A stretch of DNA of 64,000 nucleotides from an uncultured Lachnospiraceae bacterium (GCA_910587155.1 CAJULA010000018.1:9626-73625), one strand, 5' to 3'. Positions 26,534-36,035 are shown, numbered from the stretch's first letter. Numbers and translations are program-made. Notes: generated by a model not told the origin, from the letters alone.

Positions 26534-28677
26534 TAATACACAAGCAGATATATCACTGTCAGCAGAAATCCCACACAAAACAGAAACAGCCCGAACGACA
26601 TGCTGCGGGAAATCGCCGTATTATACTCACTGATCGAAGAATGGATTACCGCCAGGCGATGCTCAAACCGCCGCCGGTACGCCGGTTTCTCCTCTTTTCC
26701 CAAAGACCTTAGGAGCCTTCCCCAGTATACAAGATGATCCAGCACCAGTCCTGCCGCATGCGTTATGGGCGTACCCTCCGGTAATTCATATGGCAGTGCA
26801 CTGTCACGCAGCACCGTTTTCCGCACCACAATCACGATCGTATCCACCAGACAATCTCCGATCCGGCAGATAACGCCGCCCAAAAACGGCAAAATGTTAA
26901 GCAGCAGTGGCCGATACAGAATCACCTCCAGATCCAGCCGCTCGCTGAGCCGGTTACAGTACTCCCTGCCTGCCACGCCGGGACGCATCATCCAAAGCCG
27001 CACTATCAGCAGATAGACAGCCACGCCCGCAGACAGCGAAATCAACGCCCCCTGCAGATTCCCCGGCGAAAAATACCGCACCGGCGCCGCTCCTTCTGCC
27101 AGGAAAAAGCGCTGTCCCATATCCGCCAGCGGATTCATCAAAAGCCCCGGCAGCATGCCGAACGCCGTCAATAGCAGCGCACAAAACGCCAGCAGACAAC
27201 CATTTATCCGCCCCAGATACGCACCCCTCCTGGCATCATACGCCTTCTGCTTTTCCGCATCCTGATTTTTTTCCACAAAAATACACACATACAGCTTGAG
27301 CATATAAGCCACTGTCAGAGCGCCGCTCAGCAAAAAGATCCACTCCACGGCCTGCATCTGGCCCGCAGTCAGAAACAGAGGGGCCGCCGTCCCTTCTGCG
27401 AGCATCGCCCCATATTCCACGATGCTCTCATGCAAAAGCGTCTTGCTTACATATCCATTCCAAAGAGGCACACCGCCGATCCCCAGCGCCCCCGCCAGAA
27501 AAATCAGATGCAGCAGCGGTTTATTGCGCCCGAAGCCCCGTATTTCATTCAACTCCAGCCGGTGAAGATTCTGATAGATGACACCGGCCGCCAGAAAGAG
27601 CACCAGCTTGATCAATGAATGATTGACCATATGCAGCAGGGCTCCTCTGGCCGCCAGCACATTTTCATCCCCCAGCAAGCCGCACATCCCGATTCCCACC
27701 AGAATAAATCCGATCTGCGACAGCGAAGAGCAGGCAAGCGTGCGCTTGATATTCACGGAAAACAGCGCCAGCACGGCACCCAGTACCATTGTCACCACGC
27801 CCAACAGCAAAATACAGGTTCCCCACATGCCATTATGCCAGAACATACCGCAGCTGACTACAATCACGCCAAAAACCCCTGCCTTGGTCAGCATCCCCGA
27901 CAACAGGGCTGAAGCCGGCGCAGGCGCCACCGGATGCGCCTTGGGCAGCCAGATGTGCAGTGGGGAAGCACCCGCCTTGGCACCAAACCCGATCAGCAGG
28001 CACAGACCTGCCGGATACAGATAGCGTGGCAGGCTGGAACGGCTCAGCACAAAGAACATCAGCTCATCCGTCCACAGATGCCCGCCGGCGCCGACGCCCA
28101 GATCCGTATACAGTAAAAACAGTCCCATCAGCAACACCAGACCGCCACCGACCGCAATGGCCAGATATGTGCCCCCTGCGCGCAGTGCTTCTTTCGTCTC
28201 ATCATGTACAACCCATACATAAGAAGTAAAAGACATCAGCTCGAAAAAGAGAAACGTAGTCAAAAGTTCTCCTGACAAAAATACCCCCGCCGTTCCTCCC
28301 AGAGTAAACAGCGTGAACAGATAATACCGGTTCCTGTTGCGATAACTGCGCAGATATTCTCCGGAAAAAACAGTGCTCACCAGCCACATGAACGAAGCCA
28401 GCAGACCATACAGCGCACGGAACCCGTCCAGCGTCAGGTACAGCCCAAACCCACAAAAATCGGGCAGTGCAAACCACTGCCGCCCCATTTTTCCATAAGA
28501 GCAAAACAGCCACAAAAACACCAGAAACTCCGCCAGCACGACAAGATCGGCCGCCAGATCACGCAGCCTCTTATTCCTTCTCCCGATACCGTAAACAGCC
28601 AGACCGCCAGCAAACGGCAGAGCCACACACACCGGCAAAAGCGGATTTCCGCCCCAAGCCGTCATTTCCATATTCAT
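26524..28677 (-). CDS. NuoL/MrpA-like proton-conducting membrane subunit
   Basis: 717 residues, mainly transmembrane. It carries the proton-antiporter core of the NuoL/M/N family: FFELMSFTSYVWVVHDE, GFGAKAGASPLHIWLPKAHP and LLHMVNHSLIKLVLFLAAG with lysine and glutamate residues in the channel. The extra C-terminal 130 residues include a lateral-helix-like stretch and a final membrane segment (SFGLFLFCVGFLLTVIYLL). Last gene of the Mrp/Mbh-like operon. The AGGAGG site sits 5 bp before the ATG. It would pump or exchange protons/cations together with the three MrpD-like subunits. Confidence 0.85.
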   Translation of the reverse strand: MNMEMTAWGGNPLLPVCVALPFAGGLAVYGIGRRNKRLRDLAADLVVLAEFLVFLWLFCSYGKMGRQWFALPDFCGFGLYLTLDGFRALYGLLASFMWLVSTVFSGEYLRSYRNRNRYYLFTLFTLGGTAGVFLSGELLTTFLFFELMSFTSYVWVVHDETKEALRAGGTYLAIAVGGGLVLLMGLFLLYTDLGVGAGGHLWTDELMFFVLSRSSLPRYLYPAGLCLLIGFGAKAGASPLHIWLPKAHPVAPAPASALLSGMLTKAGVFGVIVVSCGMFWHNGMWGTCILLLGVVTMVLGAVLALFSVNIKRTLACSSLSQIGFILVGIGMCGLLGDENVLAARGALLHMVNHSLIKLVLFLAAGVIYQNLHRLELNEIRGFGRNKPLLHLIFLAGALGIGGVPLWNGYVSKTLLHESIVEYGAMLAEGTAAPLFLTAGQMQAVEWIFLLSGALTVAYMLKLYVCIFVEKNQDAEKQKAYDARRGAYLGRINGCLLAFCALLLTAFGMLPGLLMNPLADMGQRFFLAEGAAPVRYFSPGNLQGALISLSAGVAVYLLIVRLWMMRPGVAGREYCNRLSERLDLEVILYRPLLLNILPFLGGVICRIGDCLVDTIVIVVRKTVLRDSALPYELPEGTPITHAAGLVLDHLVYWGRLLRSLGKEEKPAYRRRFEHRLAVIHSSISEYNTAISRSMSFGLFLFCVGFLLTVIYLLVYYYF

Positions 28678-28720
28678 TATTGCCTCCTGTCATCATACGC
28701 AACCACATATTCCAGTTAGT

Positions 28721-28848
28721 CTCAGGAAGTGCTGATTAAATCAGCGCTTCCTGAGAGCCTCCGGCGGATGCGCACGGATTTGCAAAGGAAAATGCTGCTT
28801 CGCAGCGCAAATCCGGCGCGGGAAACGCTTCAATCAGCGTTTCCCTCA
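28721..28848. repeat. Full-length dispersed palindromic repeat (MITE-like), copy 1
   Basis: About 128 bp. The left end is a near-perfect palindrome (CTCAGGAAGTGCTGATTAAA then TCAGCGCTTCCTGAG). The middle has GCACGGATTTGCAAAGGAAA and GCAGCGCAAATCCGG, and the right end pairs GGGAAACGCTTC with AGCGTTTCCC. The same element occurs inverted at 57870-57998, and shortened forms at 25114-25149 and 37275-37310. It ends on the stop codon of the antiporter gene at 28846. It has no transposase and is probably mobilised in trans. Confidence 0.8.
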
Positions 28849-30318
28849 ATACATCCCCCGGGAAACCCGCTGCAGAAAATCCGTCAGCGGCATGGAATAC
28901 AGTCCCAGCAAAACCATGACGCCTGCAAACAAAACGATCGGCAACAGCATACAAATGCCCGGATCCTTTATCCCCGCCAGCGAATCCTCGCAGAATCCCA
29001 CCGGCGGAAACCAGGCCCGCACCGCCACCGTCAGCATATAGACCGCTGTCAGCAGCGCCGAGACAAGCAGCACGCCCACGCCCGCAAAAGCCAAAGGATT
29101 TCCGCTTTCGGCCGCCGCCTGCGCCAGATACCATTTGCTCACAAAACCGCACAGTCCCGGCGTCCCCATCAGCGCCAGAGAAGCCACCGTAAAAATCCCC
29201 ATCACCATGGGCATTTTCCTGCCGATTCCATCCAGTTCGTAAATAAAAGTCCTGCCTGACTTGCAGATGACAGCTCCGGCACAGAAAAAAGAGCAGATCT
29301 TCATTACGGCATGGCAGAGCATATGCGTCAGCGCCCCCGCCAGCCCCAATGGCGTCATAATCGTGACACCAAACAGAATATAGGAAAGATTACTGATGGT
29401 GGAATACGCCAGCCTGCGCTTGAAATGCGTCTCTTTCACCGCCCGCCCGCTGCCATACAGTATCGTCAGCAAAGCGATGGTCATAACCACGCCCTGGGCC
29501 CAGGTTCCCCGCAAAAACTCCACGCCAAAGCAGTAATAGGTCAGACGGATAATGGCAAATGCCCCCGCCTTGACGACCGCCACCGCATGCAGCAGGGCCG
29601 TCACCGGCGTAGGCGCCACACCGGCTGCCGGAAGCCAGGAATTAAACGGACAGAGTGCCGCTTTTACCCCAAATCCGAGAAACGCCAGCACGTAGATAAG
29701 CAGCAGCAGATTCGTCCGCCCGCCGATCTTTGCCAGATTCAGCGAACCGCCCATCACAAAGTCCGGAGAACCATATACGATAATAAAGATAAGGCCCAGG
29801 AAACCAAACGCCGCCCCTCCCAACGAATAATACAGATATCTCCTGCTGGCCAGAATGGCTTCCCTGGAAAGGGTGTGCATTACCAGCGGCACTGTGACAA
29901 GGGTCAGAAGTTCATAGAAGAAATACATCGTCATCATATCCTCTGCAAAAGCGATCCCAAGCGTCACCCCATAGGTTATCGTATAAAACAGAAAAAAAGA
30001 TTTCTCCCTCTGCTCATGCTTCATATATTCAAAGGCATATAATGTGGCCAACGGCCATAAGAAAGCTGCCATCCCTCCAAATACCATACTCATCCCGTCA
30101 ATCCGGAAAGAAAGCGTCAGATCTCCCGTAAATTTCACAATCGCCAGTTTGTCCCCCGGATGATCCACAAGCAGGCAGATGGCCAGCACGGAAGTCAGCG
30201 TCACCATCCCTTCCAGAAACACCAGCATGTGCACACGCTTCCTGAAAGGCAGCAGAAAGACCAGGATTCCTGCAAGCACGGGAAGCAGGACCACAACAAA
30301 CATCATCACCGGTTCCAT
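28846..30318 (-). CDS. MrpD/NuoN-like proton-conducting subunit
   Basis: About 490 residues and roughly 14 membrane segments. Signatures of the antiporter family: TMYFFYELLTLVTVPLVMHT, GFGVKAALCPFNSWLPAAGV and LTHMLCHAVMKICSFFCAGA. I placed the start at 30318 because the GGGAGG site lies 7 bp before that ATG and only 1 bp before the ATG at 30324. It is one of three tandem MrpD-like genes, each near 490-499 residues. Its 3' end is occupied by the palindromic repeat. Confidence 0.85.
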   Translation of the reverse strand: MEPVMMFVVVLLPVLAGILVFLLPFRKRVHMLVFLEGMVTLTSVLAICLLVDHPGDKLAIVKFTGDLTLSFRIDGMSMVFGGMAAFLWPLATLYAFEYMKHEQREKSFFLFYTITYGVTLGIAFAEDMMTMYFFYELLTLVTVPLVMHTLSREAILASRRYLYYSLGGAAFGFLGLIFIIVYGSPDFVMGGSLNLAKIGGRTNLLLLIYVLAFLGFGVKAALCPFNSWLPAAGVAPTPVTALLHAVAVVKAGAFAIIRLTYYCFGVEFLRGTWAQGVVMTIALLTILYGSGRAVKETHFKRRLAYSTISNLSYILFGVTIMTPLGLAGALTHMLCHAVMKICSFFCAGAVICKSGRTFIYELDGIGRKMPMVMGIFTVASLALMGTPGLCGFVSKWYLAQAAAESGNPLAFAGVGVLLVSALLTAVYMLTVAVRAWFPPVGFCEDSLAGIKDPGICMLLPIVLFAGVMVLLGLYSMPLTDFLQRVSRGMY

Positions 30319-30340
30319 ATCCATTCCTCCCTTTCTACGA

Positions 30341-31810
30341 TCAGATCATACTGCCTACAAACCGAATGAGCTCACCCGGAAACATTCCCGCAATAACTGA
30401 CACAATCGTCAGAATCAATATTGGCAGCAGCATCGCCGCCGCCGGCTCGCGCTTGTGCAGATGCGCATAATCAAACCCGTTTCCCGGGAAAAAGCCCCGG
30501 ATCGTAACCGGCAAAAGATATCCTGCCGTAAGCAGGGCAGAGACAAGCAGCACCGCCGGCCCCAGCCAGCCAAATACAGGCAGCACGCCGCCCTCCAGCG
30601 CCCCCATGGCCAGATACCATTTGCTGATAAAACCTCCTGTGGGCGGTATCCCGATCAGCGCCAGGGAACAGATCGTATAGCACCAAAGCAGCACTGGCAT
30701 CTCCTTTCCAATGCCGGTCAGTTCCTCCACCCGTGTCTTTCCCGTCTGCACGATTATCGCCCCCGCAAACAGAAACAAGCCGCTCTTAATGCAGGCATGA
30801 CAGACCACATGCAGCATGGAACCTGTCAGTGCCGTCTGATTCATCACCGCCAGACCAAACAGAATATAGGAAACCTGGCTGACCGTGGAATACGCCAGCC
30901 GCTTTTTCAATACCTTTTCCCGATAAGCCAGCATTGATCCCATAAACACTGTAAACAGCGATAGCGAAAGCCACACATACTGCACCCAGCTTCCCCGCAG
31001 AAATGCAGTTCCGAACAGATAATATACCACACGCAGCATCCCCAGCACGCCGCTCTTGACAATGATCCCTGACAATACCGCAGAAGCGGGCGCAGGTGCA
31101 ACCGGATGGGCCGTGGGCAGCCAGCCATGCAGCGGGAACATCCCCGCCTTCACCCCGAATCCCAGTATCATCAGAAATGCCATCAGCAGCAAAAACGCCT
31201 CCCTGCCGGCTACCGCCTCCGGGCTTAACACACCGCCGGGCGTAAAAGCCAGCGTCGTCCCATATCGGTGTAGAAAATAAATGCCAAACAAGACAAGATA
31301 AGCGCCGCAAAAAGAATAAAACAGATATTTCAGCCCCGCCATAATCGCTTCTCTTGACCTTGTATGCAGCACCAGAGGAAATGACATAATCGTCATAAAC
31401 TCATAAAACATATAAAATGTGACAATATTGCCGGAAAAATCCAGCCCGTTTAAGATACCATATACAATCAGATAGCAACCGAAATACCGCTTCTCCTCCC
31501 GCTCATGCTTCATATAGGAAAAGGCAAATGCCCCGCCGCAAAGCCAGACAATCGTCACAACTGACGCGAACAGCCGCCCTGCTCCATCCATATGAAAATA
31601 AACCGGTACGTCCTCTGTCAGGGTCAGCAGTGTACAGGTGCCCTTCCCGGCCCCTACCGCCGCAAAAACCGACAGAGACGTCACAACCAGCCCTGCTGCC
31701 GTGACTGTCACCACCGCGCCCCGTTTTCTGATACAGGGAACACAGAGAAGAAGCAGCCCCGTCAGAACCGGAAACCCTATGGAAAACAACATCCATACCG
31801 TTCCATCCAT
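30341..31810 (-). CDS. MrpD/NuoN-like proton-conducting subunit
   Basis: 489 residues. Contains VTFYMFYEFMTIMSFPLVLH, GFGVKAGMFPLHGWLPTAHP and MLHVVCHACIKSGLFLFAGA, the conserved lysine/histidine channel motifs of the Mrp/Nuo antiporter family. The PLHGWLP segment is the most NuoM-like of the three. It begins after an AGGAGG site, 23 bp after the preceding gene. Three related subunits in a row suggest several proton or sodium paths per complex. Confidence 0.85.
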   Translation of the reverse strand: MDGTVWMLFSIGFPVLTGLLLLCVPCIRKRGAVVTVTAAGLVVTSLSVFAAVGAGKGTCTLLTLTEDVPVYFHMDGAGRLFASVVTIVWLCGGAFAFSYMKHEREEKRYFGCYLIVYGILNGLDFSGNIVTFYMFYEFMTIMSFPLVLHTRSREAIMAGLKYLFYSFCGAYLVLFGIYFLHRYGTTLAFTPGGVLSPEAVAGREAFLLLMAFLMILGFGVKAGMFPLHGWLPTAHPVAPAPASAVLSGIIVKSGVLGMLRVVYYLFGTAFLRGSWVQYVWLSLSLFTVFMGSMLAYREKVLKKRLAYSTVSQVSYILFGLAVMNQTALTGSMLHVVCHACIKSGLFLFAGAIIVQTGKTRVEELTGIGKEMPVLLWCYTICSLALIGIPPTGGFISKWYLAMGALEGGVLPVFGWLGPAVLLVSALLTAGYLLPVTIRGFFPGNGFDYAHLHKREPAAAMLLPILILTIVSVIAGMFPGELIRFVGSMI

Positions 31811-31832
31811 CCCACATTCCTCCTACCTGCTA

Positions 31833-33326
31833 CTAACCAAACATATCAAGACCTGCGGAAATGGCATCCACCACAGGCTGCGAAGACATACCGAGCGCAA
31901 TATTCAGCACAATAAATAAAAGAATGGACAAAGCATATAATTTTTCCTTACCAATGGCCACACCTTCATACCCGCTATCCGGCGCCGGTGTATAAATGCG
32001 AATTACTGTCTTCATAAAATAAATGGCGTTTAAAATGGTACTCACAGCCAGAACGATCATTGTCGGCAACAGCTTCCTGCTGTTATTTACCGCTGCCTGC
32101 GCGAACAAAATCTTACTTACAAAGCCGGCAAAAACCGGCACACCCACCATGGAGAGGGAACCAACCGTAAAACCGATACCCGCAATCTTATTCCGAAATC
32201 CCGCGCCTGTCTGGTCAATAAACCGTCTGCTAAATCCTGACACATCTGTCAGTCCTATGACCGCGATAAATAACAGCGCCTTGCCGGCCGCATGGGCAAA
32301 AATGTGATAGACACTGGCAATCATTCCCGCCTTTGTCCCCAGGCCAATGCCCATATAGATATATCCCACCTGCGCCACAGAGGAAAAAGCGATCATCCGG
32401 CGGATACCGCTCTCCTTGATGGCGCTGAGCGAGCCAAATACCATCGCCATCAGCCCGAACACAAACAACACATTGATAATATGGGTGTTATTGAATACCT
32501 CAAACCCGATCACCCGGTAAATAATTTTAATCAGCAGAAAAATGTAGCCCTTCGACGCCAGCGATGACAAAATCGCCGCTGAGGAGATTGTGGAATACCC
32601 ATAGGCGTCCGGGAGCCAGGCATGAAAAGGAAACAGCGCGCTCTTAATGGCAAGCCCCACCACCATCAGCGCCACGGTAATGACCAGCGGAATGGCATAT
32701 GTCCCCTCCGCCATAATGACCTCCACACTCTGCCGGATATTGGACATCAGCAGATGTCCCGTCAGATCATACAGCATACACAGACCGATGAGTAAAAGCC
32801 CCGAGCCCACCAGACTCATAATCATATACCGCACCGCCGCCGCCAATGTACGCCCGATCTGCCGGATCATAATCAGGCCACAGGCCGCTATGGTATTGAT
32901 TTCCACAAACACATACGCTGTAAACAGATCATTGGTATAGACAAGCGCCAGCAGGGAAGACAGCAGCAGATTCACCAGCACATAGTACAGATTATGCTTA
33001 CTCTCCTCCACTTCCTCGTCCAGCTTTTTGCGTCCGCCCCACATCGACAACAGCATAATGATACAGAAAAACAACGCCATGGCCGCTTCCAGTATCCCTG
33101 CACGTATTTCATTCCCCCAGGGCGCCGGAAAATGGCCCATCATATAGACAAAGCAATCCCCTCCCTGAAGCAGCCAGATCAGCAGCGCCAGCGACATCCC
33201 CCCTGCGGCGAGAATGACCCCGGTATTCACCCATCTGGCCGCCCTGCGGGGCAGCATCGAACAGACCGTCCCGGAAAACAGCGTCAGCAGAATGGAAAAG
33301 AACGGAAAATTACATACAAAATCCAT
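31833..33326 (-). CDS. MrpD-like proton-conducting subunit
   Basis: About 497 residues. Contains FTAYVFVEINTIAACGLIMI, KSALFPFHAWLPDAYGYSTI and ASVYHIFAHAAGKALLFIAV, which place it closest to MrpD/MbhH. The ATG at 33326 has GGGAGGA 6 bp upstream. A GTG at 33332 is also in frame but is too close to the site. It overlaps the MrpC-like stop region, so translation is coupled. Confidence 0.86.
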   Translation of the reverse strand: MDFVCNFPFFSILLTLFSGTVCSMLPRRAARWVNTGVILAAGGMSLALLIWLLQGGDCFVYMMGHFPAPWGNEIRAGILEAAMALFFCIIMLLSMWGGRKKLDEEVEESKHNLYYVLVNLLLSSLLALVYTNDLFTAYVFVEINTIAACGLIMIRQIGRTLAAAVRYMIMSLVGSGLLLIGLCMLYDLTGHLLMSNIRQSVEVIMAEGTYAIPLVITVALMVVGLAIKSALFPFHAWLPDAYGYSTISSAAILSSLASKGYIFLLIKIIYRVIGFEVFNNTHIINVLFVFGLMAMVFGSLSAIKESGIRRMIAFSSVAQVGYIYMGIGLGTKAGMIASVYHIFAHAAGKALLFIAVIGLTDVSGFSRRFIDQTGAGFRNKIAGIGFTVGSLSMVGVPVFAGFVSKILFAQAAVNNSRKLLPTMIVLAVSTILNAIYFMKTVIRIYTPAPDSGYEGVAIGKEKLYALSILLFIVLNIALGMSSQPVVDAISAGLDMFG

Positions 33327-33328
33327 CT

Positions 33329-33700
33329 TCACTCCTCCCGCTTCATCATCATCGAAATCTGGTCCAGATCAAGCGTATGATACCGTCTGTAAAGCCGGAT
33401 CGTCAACGACAGCATCAGCGCCGACACCGATACGGACACCACGATACCCGTCAGTACCAGACCGCTGGGAATGGGATTGATATAAGCTGTTACACTCTGT
33501 ACACCGTCCACCACAATCGGCGCTACCCGGCCGTGGATATAGCCTTTTTCCGCAAGAAACAAATACACGGCCGAATCCATGATATTGAGTCCGATAATTT
33601 TTTTAATCAGATTCTTCTGCAAAAGCAAATTCCCGAACCCGATTCCGAACAGAATCATAGAAACCGCTTCCAGCATATTTGCCTGTAAATTGACACCCAT
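33329..33700 (-). CDS. MrpC/MnhC-like antiporter subunit (NuoK family)
   Basis: About 123 residues with three membrane helices. MLEAVSMILFGIGFGNLLL, NLLQKNLIKKIIGLNIMD and VLTGIVVSVSVSALMLSLTI match the NuoK/MnhC fold. The ATG at 33700 overlaps the stop of the MrpB-like gene and has a GGGGGA site. Standard size for MrpC (110-125). Confidence 0.85.
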   Translation of the reverse strand: MGVNLQANMLEAVSMILFGIGFGNLLLQKNLIKKIIGLNIMDSAVYLFLAEKGYIHGRVAPIVVDGVQSVTAYINPIPSGLVLTGIVVSVSVSALMLSLTIRLYRRYHTLDLDQISMMMKREE

Positions 33701-33702
33701 TC

Positions 33703-34683
33703 TCAAAATCCCCCTTTGCGGAACATGGCATAAAACGCATACATCGTACAGGCAACCACCAGCCCCACCGCAATATTCAGCGGCAGTATCAGCCCACTGC
33801 TCAGAATGGCCCCCGGCGTCCCTTTGGGAATCATACTCTCTATGTGATTCGCTCCCGTATAAAAGGAATAGCTTTTGGCAATACAGTAAAAAGACAGCGA
33901 ACAGAAGCTGATTCGCCGATACGTCTTTTCCGTAAAAAACCGCTCCGTTTTCTCAAACCCAAATGCGTTCAAGTACAAAATCAGCCCTGCACCGATAATA
34001 GCCCCGCCGGAAAACCCGCCGCCCGGCCCCAGATGCCCGTTCAGGATCACATAAATGCCGAATATGATAATGGCAGGCACAAGAATATAAGCCGACATCT
34101 GCAGAATCGCATCATTCTTCGGCTCATACCGGCGGTCATTGGCCTCCACCTCTTCCCGGCTGACCCCTGCGTAATCCTTCTTCCCCGGGTCCAGACGCAG
34201 CAGGATCAGCACCGTCACCGTGGCCACAAACAGCACATGCGACTCGCCCAGCGTGTCAAATGCCCTGTAATCGAGGATCATCCCGCTCACAATATTAATA
34301 GCGCCCGTCTCCTCCAGTCCTTTTTCTATATAACGCGCAGAAACCTCATTGTTAATCGGACGCTCTGCCACACCGATGGGCGGCAGATAAGATACGGTCA
34401 GCAGCAAAAGATAAATCAGGATCCCACAAAACACAACGGATGCTACCCGGTAAAACCGTTCCAGATTCCTGATGCTTCTGCTCTTCCTGCGCCCGTAAAT
34501 CTGATTCAACAGGATATTTTTCTCCCGCAGACGTTTCTCTGCCTCCCCTTCCGCTTCCTGAAAGGCTTCCTGCGGCTGCATTTCCACCTCGCCCAGATAA
34601 GGATCGCGTTCCCCGTCCATCCAGCGGAAAAAATGACAGGCAAATGTTTTCTCGTATTCTTTCTCACTCTTTCTTCTGCTCAT
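33703..34683 (-). CDS. MrpB-like subunit with N-terminal extension (MbhE/MbhF-like fusion)
   Basis: 326 residues. A charged cytoplasmic N-terminus (about 1-70) is followed by one helix (VVFCGILIYLLLLTVSYLPP) and ALDTLGESHV-type segment AFDTLGESHVLFVATVTVLI, which corresponds to MbhE. The C-terminal half is MnhB: LVPAIIIFGIYVILNGHLGP, GGGFSGGAIIGAGLILY and VACTMYAFYAMF. In Mbh/Mrp complexes these are often separate genes, so this is a fusion. It starts inside the end of the upstream gene at 34664. Confidence 0.82.
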   Translation of the reverse strand: MSRRKSEKEYEKTFACHFFRWMDGERDPYLGEVEMQPQEAFQEAEGEAEKRLREKNILLNQIYGRRKSRSIRNLERFYRVASVVFCGILIYLLLLTVSYLPPIGVAERPINNEVSARYIEKGLEETGAINIVSGMILDYRAFDTLGESHVLFVATVTVLILLRLDPGKKDYAGVSREEVEANDRRYEPKNDAILQMSAYILVPAIIIFGIYVILNGHLGPGGGFSGGAIIGAGLILYLNAFGFEKTERFFTEKTYRRISFCSLSFYCIAKSYSFYTGANHIESMIPKGTPGAILSSGLILPLNIAVGLVVACTMYAFYAMFRKGGF

Positions 34684-34939
34684 GTTTCCTGTGTTTCTCC
34701 CTCTCGTCTATGGCATGAATCTTTTTCAGCGTCACAAAGAACAGGATACTTGTCACACCCGCACCAACCGCCGCCTCCGTAATGGCCAGATCCGGGGATT
34801 CCAGTATGACCCAGATAATGGACATAATCAGACTGAACGACATATAAATCAGGATGGAATTCAGCAGATTCCTGGAAAGGCTCACGGCAATGGCACACAG
34901 CACCAGAAACCCCATCAGAAGATACGTAAACAGATTCAT
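34664..34939 (-). CDS. MbhD-like (DUF4040) membrane subunit
   Basis: About 91 residues. Three membrane helices (LFTYLLMGFLVLCAIAVSL, LLNSILIYMSFSLIMSIIWV and a third containing GAGVTSILFFVTLK) with ESPDLAITEAAVGAG, the signature of the MbhD/MrpA C-terminal domain. In classical Mrp this is fused to MrpA; here it is a separate small gene, as in membrane-bound hydrogenase operons. The ATG at 34939 overlaps the stop of MrpG in an ATGA arrangement and has a GGAGG site. Confidence 0.82.
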   Translation of the reverse strand: MNLFTYLLMGFLVLCAIAVSLSRNLLNSILIYMSFSLIMSIIWVILESPDLAITEAAVGAGVTSILFFVTLKKIHAIDEREKHRKHEQKKE

Positions 34940-35259
34940 TCCTTTTCCACCTCCATATGCGCTTCCAGCTCCTCGTTGGTGGTCACTTCCAGCCTGCTGA
35001 TCAGATGGGAAGACACCGGGCTGGCACACCAGAGAAACAAAATAACCAGCAGCATCTTCAGACTGGTGAAATTCATGCCATTGATCACCATCAGTCCCAG
35101 CAAAGAGACACCGATTCCAAAGGTATCCCCAAAAGCGGCCATATGCATCCGGTTCAGCACATAATCATAATGAAACGCCCCATACAGCTCGATGGCAAAT
35201 ATCACAATTCCCGTCAGCAGAAACAAAACCCCTACGATCAGACACAGCCACTCAGGCAT
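34936..35259 (-). CDS. MrpG/MnhG-like antiporter subunit
   Basis: About 107 residues. Three hydrophobic helices with IVGVLFLLTGIVIFAIELYG, VLNRMHMAAFGDTFGIG and LVILFLWCASPVSSHLI, matching MnhG (the RMHAxxxxDTxG motif and the P-V-S/A-H-L segment). I prefer the ATG at 35259, 6 bp after GGGAGG, over the ATG at 35265, which touches the site. It overlaps the end of MrpF. Confidence 0.82.
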   Translation of the reverse strand: MPEWLCLIVGVLFLLTGIVIFAIELYGAFHYDYVLNRMHMAAFGDTFGIGVSLLGLMVINGMNFTSLKMLLVILFLWCASPVSSHLISRLEVTTNEELEAHMEVEKE

Positions 35260-35569
35260 TTCCATCCTCCCTCTTTTTTTCCCTTTTCTCCCGGTATGCC
35301 CCCATATACACCTTTGTGATGACGACCACTGCCAGAAAGCTGACCATGGCATAAATCAGACAGATATCCACCAGATATCCCTCCTCCATCTTCACCGCCA
35401 GAATGGCGATCATGACCATAACCATCGTCCCCATCATATTGACCGCCACGATCCGGTCCGCTACTCTCGGCCCCAGCACGGCCCGCAGCAGACAGAGCAT
35501 CAGCATAACGGCCAGAATAATCAGTGCCGCCCCAAAAATCATATTCCGTACTTGCGTTAACGCATCCAT
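35252..35569 (-). CDS. MrpF/MnhF-like antiporter subunit
   Basis: 105 residues with three helices. LLRAVLGPRVADRIVAVNMM is the MnhF signature (RxxxGPxxxDRIxAxN), and YLVDICLIYAMVSFLAVVVI is the third helix. It begins 2 bp before the end of MrpE, coupled. The C-terminus (REKREKKREDGNA) is highly charged and cytoplasmic. Confidence 0.85.
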   Translation of the reverse strand: MDALTQVRNMIFGAALIILAVMLMLCLLRAVLGPRVADRIVAVNMMGTMVMVMIAILAVKMEEGYLVDICLIYAMVSFLAVVVITKVYMGAYREKREKKREDGNA

Positions 35570-35570
35570 C

Positions 35571-36035
35571 CTACTTCACCCGTTCCAGCCTTTCCAGTTC
35601 CTTTGCAAAGATCCCGTCCGCAAGCCCCTGGGCAAGCGACTTGTCCAGACAGTGCACCGACAACTCGTCCCCCTCCAGAGACACCGTAATCGTCCCCGGT
35701 GTCAGCGTGATGGAATTGGCCAGCAGCACTCTGGCCGCCCTTGTCCGCAGAGTCGTCCGGAAGTGCACAAGCACCGGCTCGATTTCATTGCGCTCCGAAA
35801 ACAGCAGCCTCATGGCCGATACATTGGCTTTGATAATCTCCGCAATCAGAATCACCCCATAGCGCAGAAGCAGAAACGCCCGCTTCCAGATCAGCAAATC
35901 CTTACGCGGCCCAAAGCCCATAAAGCGGCAGACAAACCAGTACATCGCTCCCGCGATTGCCACCCCGAACCAGAATATCTCCCAGGTAATATTCCCGTTA
36001 AATATAATCCACAATATGAGAAATACAAAAAACAT
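35571..36035 (-). CDS. MrpE/MnhE-like antiporter subunit, first gene of the operon
   Basis: About 154 residues. Two N-terminal helices (FFVFLILWIIFNG, IAGAMYWFVCRF), the RYGVILIAEIIKANVSAMRL motif and LANSITLTPGTITVSLEGDE are typical of MnhE. I start at the ATG at 36035, which has a CGGAGG site 9 bp upstream, rather than at 36071. It leads a ten-gene operon with order E-F-G-D(4040)-B-C-D-D-D-L. No hydrogenase large or small subunit gene is beside it, so the complex probably acts as a cation/proton antiporter. Confidence 0.85.
   Translation of the reverse strand: MFFVFLILWIIFNGNITWEIFWFGVAIAGAMYWFVCRFMGFGPRKDLLIWKRAFLLLRYGVILIAEIIKANVSAMRLLFSERNEIEPVLVHFRTTLRTRAARVLLANSITLTPGTITVSLEGDELSVHCLDKSLAQGLADGIFAKELERLERVK

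Noticed and set aside
28729..29259. Frames inside the palindromic repeat and antiporter genes that recur with LIKSALPESL
   Set aside because: The recurrence comes from the repeated DNA element, not from a protein family.
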